Positions 1 to 12,869 are shown, counted from the stretch's first letter. The stretch is DNA of 64,000 bases from Pantoea alfalfae (GCF_019880205.1 NZ_CP082292.1:2294001-2358000); one strand, 5' to 3'. Translations and numbers: made by a program. Notes: generated by a model not told the origin, from the letters alone.

Positions 1-276
1 GGCAATGATGCTGTGGGCTGCGCGACGCTCATCCAGCGACGGACGCTGCATATCTTTGTGGCTCTCTTTCATGATGTCACGCATCTGCGTTTTCTGCGCG
101 TCGGTCAGGTTCAGACCTTTAAACATCATCTCCGGGCCATGACGCATTGGCGGTTTATGCAGTGCTTTTTCGCTGCCTGCTGGCGGTGGAGTCAGGTTAT
201 CTGCAGCAGCATGGACGGCGGTAGCTGCACCAAACGCCAGCGAAGAAGCCAGTAAAAGGGAAGTCAGTTTGCGCAT
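1..276 (-). CDS. spy: Spy/CpxP-family periplasmic chaperone (partial, C-terminus outside window)
   Basis: Reading the minus strand from the ATG at 276 gives a signal peptide (MRKLTSLLLASSLAFGA...HAA) followed by a Met/His/Pro-rich segment and the LTDAQKTQMRDIMKES helix typical of the Spy/CpxP LTXXQ family. Spy is an ATP-independent periplasmic chaperone induced by envelope stress (BaeSR and CpxAR in E. coli). The start has an AAGGA ribosome site 8 bases upstream. The frame stays open to the window edge, so the C-terminal part is missing. Its position next to astE matches E. coli. A GTAAA-GCC-GTGAAA string at 373-386 could be a CpxR box but is only a weak match. Confidence 0.88.
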   Translation of the reverse strand, partial: MRKLTSLLLASSLAFGAATAVHAAADNLTPPPAGSEKALHKPPMRHGPEMMFKGLNLTDAQKTQMRDIMKESHKDMQRPSLDERRAAHSIIA

Positions 277-583
277 AATCGTGTCCTTATAATTCATGAT
301 AATGACGACAGCACTCTGTCGCGTCTTCGGAAACAAGCATACGACGCTGAACGTCAACTACTCAGAGCCTGAGTAAAGCCGTGAAAGCATAAAAGATAAA
401 AATCGGGCAATCATGAAGAGAATAAGAAGAAAGGCGTGAGGAATTGAAAACGTTTATGAATTTACAGCGAATTTCGCAGAAATCATGGAGGAGTGTAAGG
501 GTTACGACAGGAAAGCGGAAGGCTCTCTCGCGCTTTTCCTGCCGATTTTTTAGCGCCATGAACAGCGCTGGTAAGTTCAGCCA

Positions 584-1579
584 TCAGACCGGCAGTGCCT
601 GAGTCTGTTCGCCCTCTTCTATCAGCATCAGCCCGGCACGCAACCCGGCTGCTACGTTGGGGTTTGGGAACAGCACATATTCCCGTGCCTGCTGCACGTA
701 ATAGCGGGTGTTGCCATCTTCCGCCAGTAACGTCCCCTGTGGAAAGGCGGTAAAGTTCAGCGTTTCCGGCGACATATGGAGCGTGAAGTGCTCACTCAGC
801 CGGGTGATCTGCTGCGCAACCCGATAGTGGCGCGGCTTAACGGTAGTGACGGGCATGGCTTCACCATAGAGTAAAGATGCCAGCGCCTGCTGTGCTGCAC
901 TGAACTGGCTGAGATCGTTCTCGCCAAACGGCAGCGCTTTGCCCAGCTCGAGGGTACAGCTGGCCGCACCGAAGTGTTCGCAGCTGAAGTGAGTAAAGGT
1001 GCCGCCCGGCGCGCGATGGAAAACCAGCGCTTCCAGCCCGGCAGCGGCCAGCCAGTCAAGAAACGCAGGCGGCCAGGGGCGCTCGTTGTGCGGCATCACG
1101 CCGAACTGAGGATGATAAGAGCCGCGAATCGCCGTGTGCATGTCGAGATGCCAGCGCGTCTCATCGCACTCGCCCAGCTGCCAGAACGTTTCCAGCGTCT
1201 GCTCCAGCCGCAGCACGCGGCGGGCCTCATCGCCATCGTCAATCTGCTGCCAGCGTCCGCCAAACAGCCGGTTGATGTCATAGCGCACATAGCGCTTACC
1301 CGCCCGCAGCGCTGTGGGATTACCCAGAATCACCAGCATGCGCTGCTGCAGCGATTTTTCACCGCGCAGCAGGGGATTAATCAGCTGGTTCACGATTTCA
1401 ACCGGGGCGGTTTCATTACCGTGGATCCCGGCGGAAAGAACCAGCGCCTGTTTAACCGGCACCGTTGGCTCCATTAACAGTATGCCGTGATACAACCACT
1501 GCCAGCGAAGATGCGCCGTTTCACCACTGCGCTTACGCGGCACCTCGCCGGAAAGCGTTTGCTGTAAAAAGTCCTGCAT
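584..1579 (-). CDS. astE: succinylglutamate desuccinylase
   Basis: Last step of the arginine succinyltransferase (AST) pathway: hydrolyses N-succinylglutamate to succinate and glutamate. About 331 residues, close to the E. coli enzyme (322). Zinc-peptidase-like metal ligands are visible in SAGIHGNETAPVE (His and Glu) and in HLDMHTAIRG (His). Two ATGs lie side by side at 1582 and 1579; the AAGGAGG ribosome site is too close to the first, so the second (protein starting MQDFLQQTLSG, aligning with E. coli) is chosen. It is the last gene of the operon, 49 bases after astB. I see no good terminator behind it. Confidence 0.95.
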   Translation of the reverse strand: MQDFLQQTLSGEVPRKRSGETAHLRWQWLYHGILLMEPTVPVKQALVLSAGIHGNETAPVEIVNQLINPLLRGEKSLQQRMLVILGNPTALRAGKRYVRYDINRLFGGRWQQIDDGDEARRVLRLEQTLETFWQLGECDETRWHLDMHTAIRGSYHPQFGVMPHNERPWPPAFLDWLAAAGLEALVFHRAPGGTFTHFSCEHFGAASCTLELGKALPFGENDLSQFSAAQQALASLLYGEAMPVTTVKPRHYRVAQQITRLSEHFTLHMSPETLNFTAFPQGTLLAEDGNTRYYVQQAREYVLFPNPNVAAGLRAGLMLIEEGEQTQALPV

Positions 1580-1628
1580 CATTCCTCCTTTGCGCCTGAG
1601 CAGATGGCAGACTCTTCTACCTCCTGCT

Positions 1629-5447
<3,819 letters not shown>

Positions 5448-5451
<4 letters not shown>

Positions 5452-6668
5452 GATGCGGACCCTCGAACCAGGCGTGCACACACCTCAGCAAAGCGTGCCA
5501 TGCCGAGCTTCACTTCCTGCTCACTGATATTCAGCGCGGGGGCAAAACGTACCACGTTGGCCCCGGCAATCAGCACCATCACGCCCATCTCAGCGGCGGC
5601 AAGGTTGATTTCTTTGGCTTTACCGGCAAAGTCGTCGCTGAGCACCGCGCCAATCAGCAGACCCAGACCGCGCACCTCTTTAAACAGATGCAGGCGCTGA
5701 TTGATCTCATCAAGGGCCGCGACAATCCACTCGTGGCGCTGCGTGACACCTGTCATCATGTCAGGCTGGTTGATCAGCTCCATCACTTTACCGGCAACCG
5801 CGCCCGCGAGCGGATTGCCGCCATAGGTGGTGCCATGGGTACCGACGCCCATCACCAGCGCCAGATCGTCACGGGTCAGCATCGCACCTATCGGGAAGCC
5901 GCCACCCAGCGCTTTGGCGCTGGTGAGGACATCCGGCGTGACGCCATAGTGCATATAGGCGTAAAGCGAACCGGTACGCCCCACGCCGCTCTGCACTTCA
6001 TCAAAAATCAGCACGGCCTGATGCTTATCACAGAGTTCACGCAGTCCGCGCAGGAACGCTGGATCGGCAGGCAGCACGCCGCCCTCACCCTGGATCGGTT
6101 CAACAATTACGGCGCAGGTATGGTCATTAATCAGTTCGGCAGCTGCAGCCAGATCGTTAAACGGTGCATGCTGAATCTCAGGCGGCAGCGGCGCAAAATC
6201 TTTTGAGTAGGCGGGCTGACCACCGGCTGAGACGGTAAACAGGGTGCGACCATGAAACGCATTTTTAAACGCCACAATGCCACTTTTATGCGGGCCAGCA
6301 CGATCATGCGCGACTTTACGCGCCAGTTTCAGTGCTGCTTCGTTTGCCTCCGCGCCGGAGTTACAGAAGAACACCCGGTCTGCAAAGGTGGCGTCGATTA
6401 ACTGCTTCGCCAGTCGCAGAATCGGTTCGTTGGTGTAGCCATTACCGGTGTGCCATAACCGTGCGGCCTGTTCCTGCAACGCCTGCTGTAACGCCGGATG
6501 CGCATGCCCTAACGCATTGACGGCGATGCCACCGGCAAAGTCGATATAGTCTTTACCGTTTTGATCCCAGACGGTCGAGCCTTCTGCGCGAACCGGTATA
6601 AAGGTCGCTGGTGCATAAACCGGCATCATCCATTGATCGAAATCGTGACGCGAAACGTGCAGTGCCAT
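5448..6668 (-). CDS. astC: succinylornithine/acetylornithine aminotransferase
   Basis: PLP-dependent class-III transaminase that moves the delta-amino group of succinylornithine to 2-oxoglutarate, third step of the AST pathway. 406 residues, the same length as E. coli AstC. The PLP lysine is in [15 protein letters not shown], the cofactor Asp in [14 protein letters not shown], and [13 protein letters not shown] is conserved. It is the first gene of astCADBE, each junction to astB being an ATGA overlap. The untranslated leader is about 80 bases, starting from the sigma54 promoter at 6758-6774. Confidence 0.95.
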
Positions 6669-6757
6669 AACCCACTCTCCTGCTTTACTTTACCGGCCGG
6701 GTAAAGCTTATGTTTTAAAATTGTTAAAAGATGTTGTAGTGCAGCCCTACTGTAGAG

Positions 6758-6774
6758 TGCAGTTAACGTGCCAG
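6758..6774 (-). promoter_or_regulatory. sigma54 (RpoN) promoter of astCADBE
   Basis: On the minus strand the sequence reads CTGGCACGTTAACTGCA, an almost perfect -24/-12 element: TGGCAC, five bases, CTGCA against consensus TTGCW. Transcription should start near 6747, about 80 bases before the astC ATG. E. coli astC is also transcribed by sigma54 under NtrC. Confidence 0.85.
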
Positions 6775-7001
6775 CCAGAGAATTAATGCATAAAATGGTT
6801 ACCACAACGCAATATCAATGAGTTAGGTGGTTACAATATTCACTTAATTTGCATATATAGTGAATAATTTTCTGACTGAAGCGGCAAAGCCGGGTTTTAA
6901 ACAGCAGAATTATGCATTCGCGGGATGAAATATCGCTTTTGTGATCGCTGATAAATTATCTCTCCATAAAAACCCATTCTTTGCCCTTTTTTAGCGCAGT
7001 T

Positions 7002-7018
7002 TGCCTCTCACTGGTGCA
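7002..7018. promoter_or_regulatory. possible NtrC enhancer site for astC
   Basis: TGCCTCTCACTGGTGCA is a 17-base stretch with a good right half (TGGTGCA) and a weaker left half relative to NtrC sites of the form TGCACC-N5-GGTGCA. It lies about 255-270 bases upstream of the predicted astC start, a plausible enhancer distance. One half is poor, so this is only a candidate. Confidence 0.35.
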
Positions 7019-7491
7019 GCCGTAGCTGCGGGATTTCGTCTGGCAAAAGAGGGTTTAATGGCAAAACTTAACAAACTATTTTCATTTATCACGCCAGGCG
7101 AATTAATTTCCCCGCCTGTTATCGTTCAATTAATGATCAATATGATGACGCTTTAATCACTCTCGTGCGGATTATTTCTGACGTGATTATCGGGCGGGAA
7201 ATAATATTTATTAAAAGATGCACAGATATTAATATGCAGGCTAATGGTTAGAAGTGAATCCTTGTGGAATTATCACTATCAGAATACTCACTATAATTAA
7301 TGCAGAGCTTTATCTGATTAATTTATATACTTTAAAGTTATGAACTTTAGCGAAAAAAGGCATTTAACTCATTGATTAAAAACCATATCAATACAGAAAG
7401 TTCAGGCATTTTATTAGAAGAAAATCTTATTACCTTGTCATTTAATCTTCTGTTGTCCGATGATATCCATTAGCTGAATATAGACATCACA

Positions 7492-7526
7492 TTTTGTTAC
7501 TTTTATTGCACTTTGTAATTTTAACT
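7492..7526 (+). promoter_or_regulatory. possible OmpR-binding region upstream of the porin
   Basis: The T-rich stretch with GTTAC, TTTTATTGCAC and TTTGTAATTTTAAC repeats roughly at helical spacing and resembles OmpR F/C-box sites of ompF/ompC promoters. It ends about 70 bases before the porin start. Porins of this family are classic EnvZ-OmpR targets. The match is by eye only. Confidence 0.3.
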
Positions 7527-7594
7527 TTTTGTGTCATTTTCATTTCACCCCGCATCAGGGGAATAATAATTAATGAATACAGGGTAATAATTAA

Positions 7595-8668
7595 ATGATG
7601 AAGCGCACTTTACTGGCGGCTATTATGCCGTTACTGATCGGTCTTTCCTCCGCACAGGCCGCAGAAATTTATAACAAGGATGGCAATAAGCTGGACCTGG
7701 TCGGCAAGATTAACGTGTCACACCTCTTTTCTGATGACGATAACAACAACGGCGATACTTCTTCGTATGCCCGTTTTGGTTTCAAGGGCGAGACGAAGAT
7801 TACCGATCAGCTCACCGGTTATGGTTTCTGGCAGTATCAGTACAGCCTTCACAACTCCGAAGGCAGTGACGCACAGGCTACCAACCGCACCCGTCTGGGT
7901 TATGCTGGCCTGAAATTTGGCAAGGCCGGTGCGCTGGATTACGGACGTAACTATGGCCTGGTCTATGATGCGCTGAGTTACACCGATATGCTGCCGTTCT
8001 TCGGCGGTGATTCCGGTTATACCGACGCCTTCCTCTCTGGCCGCTCAACCGGCGTGCTGACCTGGCGTAACAGTGATTTCTTTGGTCTGGTAGACGGGTT
8101 AAACCTTGCTGCACAGTATCAGGGCGAAAACGACCGCAGCAGTAACATCGACGGCGTGCGTCGTTCCAATGGCGATGGTTTTGCCCTCTCCGCGTCTTAT
8201 GACTTCGATTTCGGCCTGAGCTTCGCTGGCGCATTTGCCAGCCTGGATCGCACCACGGCGCAGAACGCAGCCGCACGCGGTGAAGGCGATAAAGCCCAGC
8301 ACTGGGCGACCTCAGTCAAATATGATGCGAACCAGGTGTATCTGGCCGCGATGTACGGCGAAACTCTGAACGCCACGCCGATTAGCGGCGGCTTCGCCAA
8401 CAAAGCGCAAAACTTTGAAGCCGTGGCGCAGTATCAGTTCCTGAACGGCTTGCGTCCATCCGTGGGTTACGTCTCATCGAAGGGCAAAGAGATTGAAAAT
8501 ATCGGCGATGCCGACATTATTAAGTACACCGCCGTGGGTGCCACCTACTACTTCAACAAGAACATGTCGGTCTATGGTGAATATCGCATCAACCTGTTGA
8601 AAGATAACAACCCGCTCGGTCTGGCGACCGACGACATCACCGCGCTGGGTCTGATTTACCAGTTCTGA
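7595..8668 (+). CDS. general trimeric porin (OmpC/OmpF/PhoE family)
   Basis: Outer-membrane diffusion porin. The start MMKRTLLAAIMPLL matches the OmpF-type signal peptide, cut after AQA to give AEIYNKDGNKLDLVGKI, the universal first strand of enterobacterial porins. It continues with 16-strand features: RTRLGYAGLKFG, the constriction loop around PFFGGDSGY, and a C-terminal strand ending in Phe (ITALGLIYQF), the signal for the BAM complex. The mature protein is about 335 residues, slightly short for the family. I cannot tell OmpN, OmpC or OmpF orthology without a tree. It stands alone, with a GC-rich hairpin behind it. Confidence 0.92.
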   Translation: MMKRTLLAAIMPLLIGLSSAQAAEIYNKDGNKLDLVGKINVSHLFSDDDNNNGDTSSYARFGFKGETKITDQLTGYGFWQYQYSLHNSEGSDAQATNRTRLGYAGLKFGKAGALDYGRNYGLVYDALSYTDMLPFFGGDSGYTDAFLSGRSTGVLTWRNSDFFGLVDGLNLAAQYQGENDRSSNIDGVRRSNGDGFALSASYDFDFGLSFAGAFASLDRTTAQNAAARGEGDKAQHWATSVKYDANQVYLAAMYGETLNATPISGGFANKAQNFEAVAQYQFLNGLRPSVGYVSSKGKEIENIGDADIIKYTAVGATYYFNKNMSVYGEYRINLLKDNNPLGLATDDITALGLIYQF

Positions 8669-8676
8669 TGAGACAG

Positions 8677-8703
8677 CAGGCCCGGCGCTTCCTGCCGGGC
8701 CTG
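8677..8703 (+). terminator. GC-rich terminator hairpin after the porin
   Basis: A 10-bp perfect stem, CAGGCCCGGC pairing with GCCGGGCCTG, with a 7-base loop, lies just behind the porin stop and before the convergent GGDEF-EAL gene. The trailing T-run is poor, so efficiency is uncertain. Confidence 0.65.
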
Positions 8704-8745
8704 TTGACTGACTCACGCCAGGCATAATCTGTTCTCACGCCGGTT

Positions 8746-10302
8746 TCAGCCCAGCGCCCTGACTAAGTTAACCGCCACGGCCTCTTCCTCCATCAGCTCT
8801 TCCACGTTGGCCGAGGCCAGCAGCGTGGTTGCCTGCCCGGCAGGTACCGGACGGCTGAAAAGATACCCCTGACCATAATCACAGCCGCGTTTTCTCAGCC
8901 ACCGCAGCGTGGTGACGTCCTCGATCCCCTCTGCCGTAATCACCACATTCAGTCCCTGACAGAGCGCCAGCAGCGTTTCCACGACTTTCCGCTGCTCCGA
9001 CCCGGTCACAATTCCGGCAATAAACGTCTGATCAATTTTGATTTTGGTAATACCCAGCCCCAGTAATACGGAGAGATTGGAATAGCCGGTACCGAAATCG
9101 TCCAGTACCACGCCGATACCGTCCTCTTTCAGCTGACGTATCGCCTCACGGGCATCATCAGAGATGGTCATGACGTTCTGTTCCGTGATCTCCAGTTCCA
9201 GCATAACCGGTCCGGCTTGCTGCATAATGCGGGACAGACAGGTGGTCAGCGACGGTCTCAGCAGCTGCTCCGGGGTAATGTTCAGCGACAGGCAGAGCCC
9301 GGCAGGCCATGCCCGTGTTGCACTGACCGCATCCTGCAGCAGCGCCACGGTCATGCTGTCCATCAACCCCAGCCGTTCCACCACCGGCAAAAACTCGGCC
9401 GGTGAAACCGTCTGCCCCGACGCGGTGATCCAGCGTGCCAGTATTTCAAAGCCGGTAATATTTCCGCTTCGCAGCGACACCAGCGGCTGCAGAAAGGGAA
9501 CGATAGCGTGGCCGCTGACGGCGGCAACCACCTCCTGCTCCAGCCTTTCGCGCTGGCGAAAACGCAGTTCCATATCTGGCGAGAAGCGCGCCATATAGGC
9601 GCCCTTATCCTGCTTCGCCTCGTATAACGCCAGATCGGCTGCCCGCATCACATCAGCCTGCGCCGTGCAGGTTGAGCTGGCAATACCGGCTGAGAGACTC
9701 AGGAAGGTGTGGGGACCGGTGCGGATGGATGTCGCCTGCTGACAGAAACGCCTCGCGGCATCAAGCGCCTGATCCGCCTGAGAAGCATCGGCAACAATGG
9801 CAAACTCATCCCCACCTACGCGGAATACCTGGCTCCCGCTGTCGGCCGAGGCAGTCAGCAGACTGGCCAAAGCGATCAGCGTGGCATCACCCTGACGATG
9901 ACCGTTCAGATCATTGATACTTTTGAACTCATTAATGTCGAGCAGTGTCAGGGTATAGGGCACCTCACCAGCATCAAGTTCTGCAATATACTCATTCAAG
10001 GACCGGCGGTTCAGGACCCCGGTCAGCGCATCGGTTCCGGCCAGCCTGAGCGCATCTTTTTCCGCTCTGAGTGCTTTGCGGATCAGATTCGCGATAAACA
10101 GCGCCGGAATAATCATCGCCAGCCCGGCAAATGAGGTTGAGGTCACGATAAACCGCACCCGCTCACTGGTTTCAAAATCGGGATCGTAGCCCAGGCCCAG
10201 CAGGCTGGAAATCCGTGCCTCAAGCCCGAATTCCCACAGTGTTGAGAGTAAAATGATGGTCGCAATATTCAGCACTGCGAGCCAGAAAAGTTTCAGGCGC
10301 AT
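8746..10302 (-). CDS. membrane-bound GGDEF-EAL c-di-GMP turnover protein
   Basis: 518 residues. Two membrane segments (about 7-24 and 52-72) flank a short periplasmic stretch of about 28 residues, too small for a classical sensor domain. GGDEF domain about 85-245 with intact RVGGDEF, LLDINEFKSIND and a GHRQGD segment, so cyclase activity is possible. EAL domain about 255-500 with FEILARW in place of EAL, then LSLNITPEQ, LELEITE, LDDFGTGYSN, KIDQTFI, TAEGIE and QGYLFSRP; the metal-binding and catalytic residues are all present, so phosphodiesterase activity is also possible. Single gene, followed by a cluster of chemoreceptors. Confidence 0.9.
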   Translation of the reverse strand: MRLKLFWLAVLNIATIILLSTLWEFGLEARISSLLGLGYDPDFETSERVRFIVTSTSFAGLAMIIPALFIANLIRKALRAEKDALRLAGTDALTGVLNRRSLNEYIAELDAGEVPYTLTLLDINEFKSINDLNGHRQGDATLIALASLLTASADSGSQVFRVGGDEFAIVADASQADQALDAARRFCQQATSIRTGPHTFLSLSAGIASSTCTAQADVMRAADLALYEAKQDKGAYMARFSPDMELRFRQRERLEQEVVAAVSGHAIVPFLQPLVSLRSGNITGFEILARWITASGQTVSPAEFLPVVERLGLMDSMTVALLQDAVSATRAWPAGLCLSLNITPEQLLRPSLTTCLSRIMQQAGPVMLELEITEQNVMTISDDAREAIRQLKEDGIGVVLDDFGTGYSNLSVLLGLGITKIKIDQTFIAGIVTGSEQRKVVETLLALCQGLNVVITAEGIEDVTTLRWLRKRGCDYGQGYLFSRPVPAGQATTLLASANVEELMEEEAVAVNLVRALG

Positions 10303-10849
10303 GCGTTCATTCCCGGTGATGGAGAGTGTCAGAGTGTTGTTTTAATTATCAGTAAAAAACCGGGGTGTATTTCTTATAGCCTGTCAGCTTAACTACCGAC
10401 GATAATCACCCCTCCGCTATTTCTTTTTATAGAAATCACGCGTTCTCACCCGCCTCGCGCCAGCACAACAGAAGAGCTGCACTGAGCGGCGCGTGCCGGT
10501 TACGTCATCAATATCGATGAGTGTTCTATCGGCAGCGGCGGCGAGATTAACAGGCCGGTCCGGTTATATTTGTGCATTACAAGGGTTCCGACGGGTTATG
10601 CATCCGGGATGGTGCACCACCGCACAGCGCGTCAGAATGCACCATGCCAGCCATATTAAATTTTTAATTAACAATAAGTTGATGTGTCATTATCGCCGCA
10701 GGTCGTTGCGCAAATTTGCGTTACAAAGCCTGAGAATATGACACTTTTTTATTTTTTTACTGTCGGTCCAATCACGCGGGGCACACTCCGGCAGAACGGA
10801 CTTTTGTTGTACAAAACTAAATAGCGATCAATTTAGTTGAACCCAACCC
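10303..10849. other. intergenic region upstream of GGDEF-EAL gene and chemoreceptor
   Basis: About 550 bases between divergent genes. No convincing gene: a short open frame at 10493-10741 lacks family resemblance and a ribosome site. Visible structure includes palindromes TGGTGCACCA (near 10614) and CGCAAATTTGCG (10709-10720), and the inverted repeat AACTAAAT...ATTTAGTT (10815-10822 and 10831-10838), possibly an operator for the downstream chemoreceptor gene. Confidence 0.4.
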
Positions 10850-10876
10850 TACAGAACCCTCTCCGACTGCCGATAC
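10850..10876 (+). promoter_or_regulatory. sigma28 (FliA)-like promoter of the chemoreceptor gene
   Basis: TACAGAAC, exactly 11 bases, then GCCGATAC, compared with the FliA consensus TAAAGTTT-N11-GCCGATAA. The expected start is about 25 bases before the ATG at 10909. The -10 is strong and the -35 moderate. The second chemoreceptor gene has an equivalent element in the same relative place, which supports both. Confidence 0.55.
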
Positions 10877-10908
10877 CGGATTACCCAACGAACGCTTCTG
10901 GAAGATCG

Positions 10909-12453
10909 ATGAAAATCTCAACGCGCCTTAGCGCAGGTTTTGGCCTGCTGATTTTGCTATTTATTATTTGTGCCGGTACCGCGATTCAGGCGCTTAATAG
11001 CGCCCGTAATAGCATGGACGAAGTGGTCAATGTCCGGCTGAAAAAGTACCAGACCGTACTGGATATGCGTGGCGGCGTGCGGGATATGGCTATTGCAGTG
11101 CGTAACCTGGCCCTGATGACCGATCCTGTTGCGATGAAGCCAGAATGGGAACGTCTGCAAAAACAGCAGGCGCTTTACATCAGCAATCGTGAAGCGCTGT
11201 CGCACATGATGCAAACTGACGCCGGCCCCGCGGGACGCGAGGCGATGGGCAGAATTGAATCTGCCGAAGGGGCCGCGCTATCCACCCTGATGAACGCCGG
11301 GAAACTCGGGCTGGAAAACCGTCAGCAGGAGGTTACCGACTATCTGTTAACCGTAGCGCGTCCTGCGCAGCAGACTCTGCTTAAAGCGATCAACGATCTG
11401 ACGGAGCTTGAGATGCGCAACAGCCGGGATGCGGTGGTGGAAAACGGTAACGCGATCGCCCGCACCACCTGGATACTGATCATCCTGGCAGCAATCTCCG
11501 TGCTGGCTGCGGTCGCCACCTGCGTGTTTATTGTGCGTATGCTGATGCGTCAGCTGGGCGGCGAACCTGTTCAGGCACAGACGCTGGCTGCCGCAATTGC
11601 CGCTGGCGATCTCACCTCCGCAGTTACGCTACGCCGTGGCGACAGCACCAGCCTGCTTGCCTCGTTAAGCGGTATGCAGACCAATCTGCGCGGGCTGGTG
11701 TCGCAAATTAAAGAGGCTTCCGCTTCGGTGGCGCTGGCGGCCGATGAGATTTCTCAGGGCAACAGTGAGCTGTCATCCCGTACCGAGCAGCAGGCTGCTG
11801 CGCTGCAGGAAACCGCAGCCAGCATGGAGCAGCTCACTGCCACCGTAAAAAGCAATGCGGCGGGCGCGCATCAGACGGCGGGTTCAGCACGCGAGGCTGC
11901 CACGCTGGCTCATGCGGGCGAAGTGGATGTTCAGCGCCTGTCAGAAACCATGCATGACATTTCGCTGAGTGCCGTGCGGGTGCGTGACATTACCTCTGTG
12001 ATAGAAGGTATCGCTTTCCAGACCAATATTCTGGCGCTTAACGCTGCCGTAGAAGCAGCACGTGCCGGTGAAGACGGTCGCGGATTTGCTGTGGTCGCGG
12101 GTGAAGTCCGCTCGCTGGCCCAGCGCAGCGCCACTGCAGCGCGCGACATCAAGCAGCTGATTGAGCAGGCGGTCACGCAGGTTGAGGAAGGCGTCACCGT
12201 GGCGGCAGGAACGGGTGAGCGCATCCTGGAAATTGTCAGCCGCGTGGGCGAACTGGCCGATGCCATGGACAACCTCTCACTCTCCTCCGGTGAACAGATG
12301 CAGGGCATCTCCCAGGTCAGTATTGCAGTCAGTCAGATGGACGGCGTCACGCAGAATAACGCTGCGCTGGTGGAAGAGTCCTCTTCCGCGTCACAGTCCC
12401 TGCTGGCGCAGGCGCGCGATCTGCGCGGCATGGTGGGGACCTTCACCGTATGA
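10909..12453 (+). CDS. methyl-accepting chemotaxis protein, transmembrane
   Basis: 514 residues. TM1 about 8-28, a periplasmic four-helix-bundle ligand domain about 30-190, TM2 about 192-214, HAMP, then the cytoplasmic signalling hairpin. The tip IAFQTNILALNAAVEAARAGEDGRGFAVVAGEVRSLAQRSA is canonical for receptor trimers and CheA/CheW contact. Glutamine/glutamate methylation sites are likely around SRTEQQAAALQETAASMEQ. There is no C-terminal NWETF-type CheR/CheB tether (it ends MVGTFTV). The ATG at 10909 has a TGGAAG ribosome site; the frame extends upstream only from a TTG. The ligand is unknown. The stop overlaps the next gene's start (ATGA). Confidence 0.93.
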   Translation: MKISTRLSAGFGLLILLFIICAGTAIQALNSARNSMDEVVNVRLKKYQTVLDMRGGVRDMAIAVRNLALMTDPVAMKPEWERLQKQQALYISNREALSHMMQTDAGPAGREAMGRIESAEGAALSTLMNAGKLGLENRQQEVTDYLLTVARPAQQTLLKAINDLTELEMRNSRDAVVENGNAIARTTWILIILAAISVLAAVATCVFIVRMLMRQLGGEPVQAQTLAAAIAAGDLTSAVTLRRGDSTSLLASLSGMQTNLRGLVSQIKEASASVALAADEISQGNSELSSRTEQQAAALQETAASMEQLTATVKSNAAGAHQTAGSAREAATLAHAGEVDVQRLSETMHDISLSAVRVRDITSVIEGIAFQTNILALNAAVEAARAGEDGRGFAVVAGEVRSLAQRSATAARDIKQLIEQAVTQVEEGVTVAAGTGERILEIVSRVGELADAMDNLSLSSGEQMQGISQVSIAVSQMDGVTQNNAALVEESSSASQSLLAQARDLRGMVGTFTV

Positions 12454-12761
12454 ACCCTTCCGGCGGACAACTCTCCGTCGGCACGGCTGACCTTATCAGC
12501 CGGATCGGTGGCCTGAAACAGGATGTGGATATTCTGCTTCAGCAACTCAGTGAAGGCGAGTATCTGAGTGTGGATACGTTCGCCAATAACTGGATACATC
12601 TGACCCAGCTTTACAGCCGGATTCAGGCGCACATGAGTGATCGCGCCCTGATGGACAAACTGGTGCGCAGCGACCTGTTGCTGGCCGCTGACCTGCTGGC
12701 GGTGGGAAGAATGATTGCGGTCATGGATAACTTTCTGCGCTGCGCGGTCATTACCCGATGA
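12450..12761 (+). CDS. small unknown protein translationally coupled to the chemoreceptor
   Basis: 103 residues, not recognised. The ATG overlaps the chemoreceptor stop as ATGA, so it is almost certainly co-translated with it. It has no signal peptide or membrane segment, is predicted to be mostly alpha-helical (DLISRIGGLKQDVDILLQQL; DKLVRSDLLLAADLLAVGRMIAVMDNFLRC), and carries one Cys near the C-terminus. The coupling suggests an accessory to receptor signalling or assembly, but this is only inference. Confidence 0.75.
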   Translation: MNPSGGQLSVGTADLISRIGGLKQDVDILLQQLSEGEYLSVDTFANNWIHLTQLYSRIQAHMSDRALMDKLVRSDLLLAADLLAVGRMIAVMDNFLRCAVITR

Positions 12762-12840
12762 CCGGATCAGGGCGCTGACAGTGCACGGCATTCACTTCTG
12801 CGTTAAATGCTGAAATTTTGCAGCAAATCTTCGCCGTTTT

Positions 12841-12869
12841 GCCCCTGGCGCACGTTGTGCGCCAGGGGC
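12841..12869. terminator. strong 13-bp hairpin after the chemoreceptor operon
   Basis: GCCCCTGGCGCAC pairs perfectly with GTGCGCCAGGGGC around a GTT loop. There is no T-run, so it is not a textbook Rho-independent terminator. It sits 80 bases after the small coupled gene and just before a new promoter, so it probably ends or protects the upstream transcript. Confidence 0.5.

Larger units (their letters stand above)
6669..7594. other. AT-rich intergenic region between astC and the porin gene
   Basis: About 925 bases with no convincing gene. Its AT-richness contrasts with the genes on both sides. It holds the astC sigma54 promoter at the left end, a possible NtrC site near 7010, and OmpR-like sequence next to the porin at the right end. 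TGAAT/ATTCA-type half-sites around 6836-6870 could be ArgR boxes, as E. coli astC uses ArgR, but neither half is a full match. The central part (about 7040-7440) shows nothing I can assign; AT-rich tracts like this are common H-NS targets. Confidence 0.5.

Noticed and set aside
362-559. 65-residue open frame between spy and astE
   Set aside because: No family resemblance, no ribosome site, composition unlike neighbouring genes.
8746-10302. Inactive EAL domain because the motif reads EIL
   Set aside because: The middle residue varies in active enzymes; the other metal-binding and catalytic residues (NIT, ELEITE, DDFGTG, KID, AEG) are present.
10493-10741. 82-residue open frame in the intergenic region before the chemoreceptor
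   Set aside because: No ribosome site or protein-like pattern; more likely a regulatory region with palindromes.
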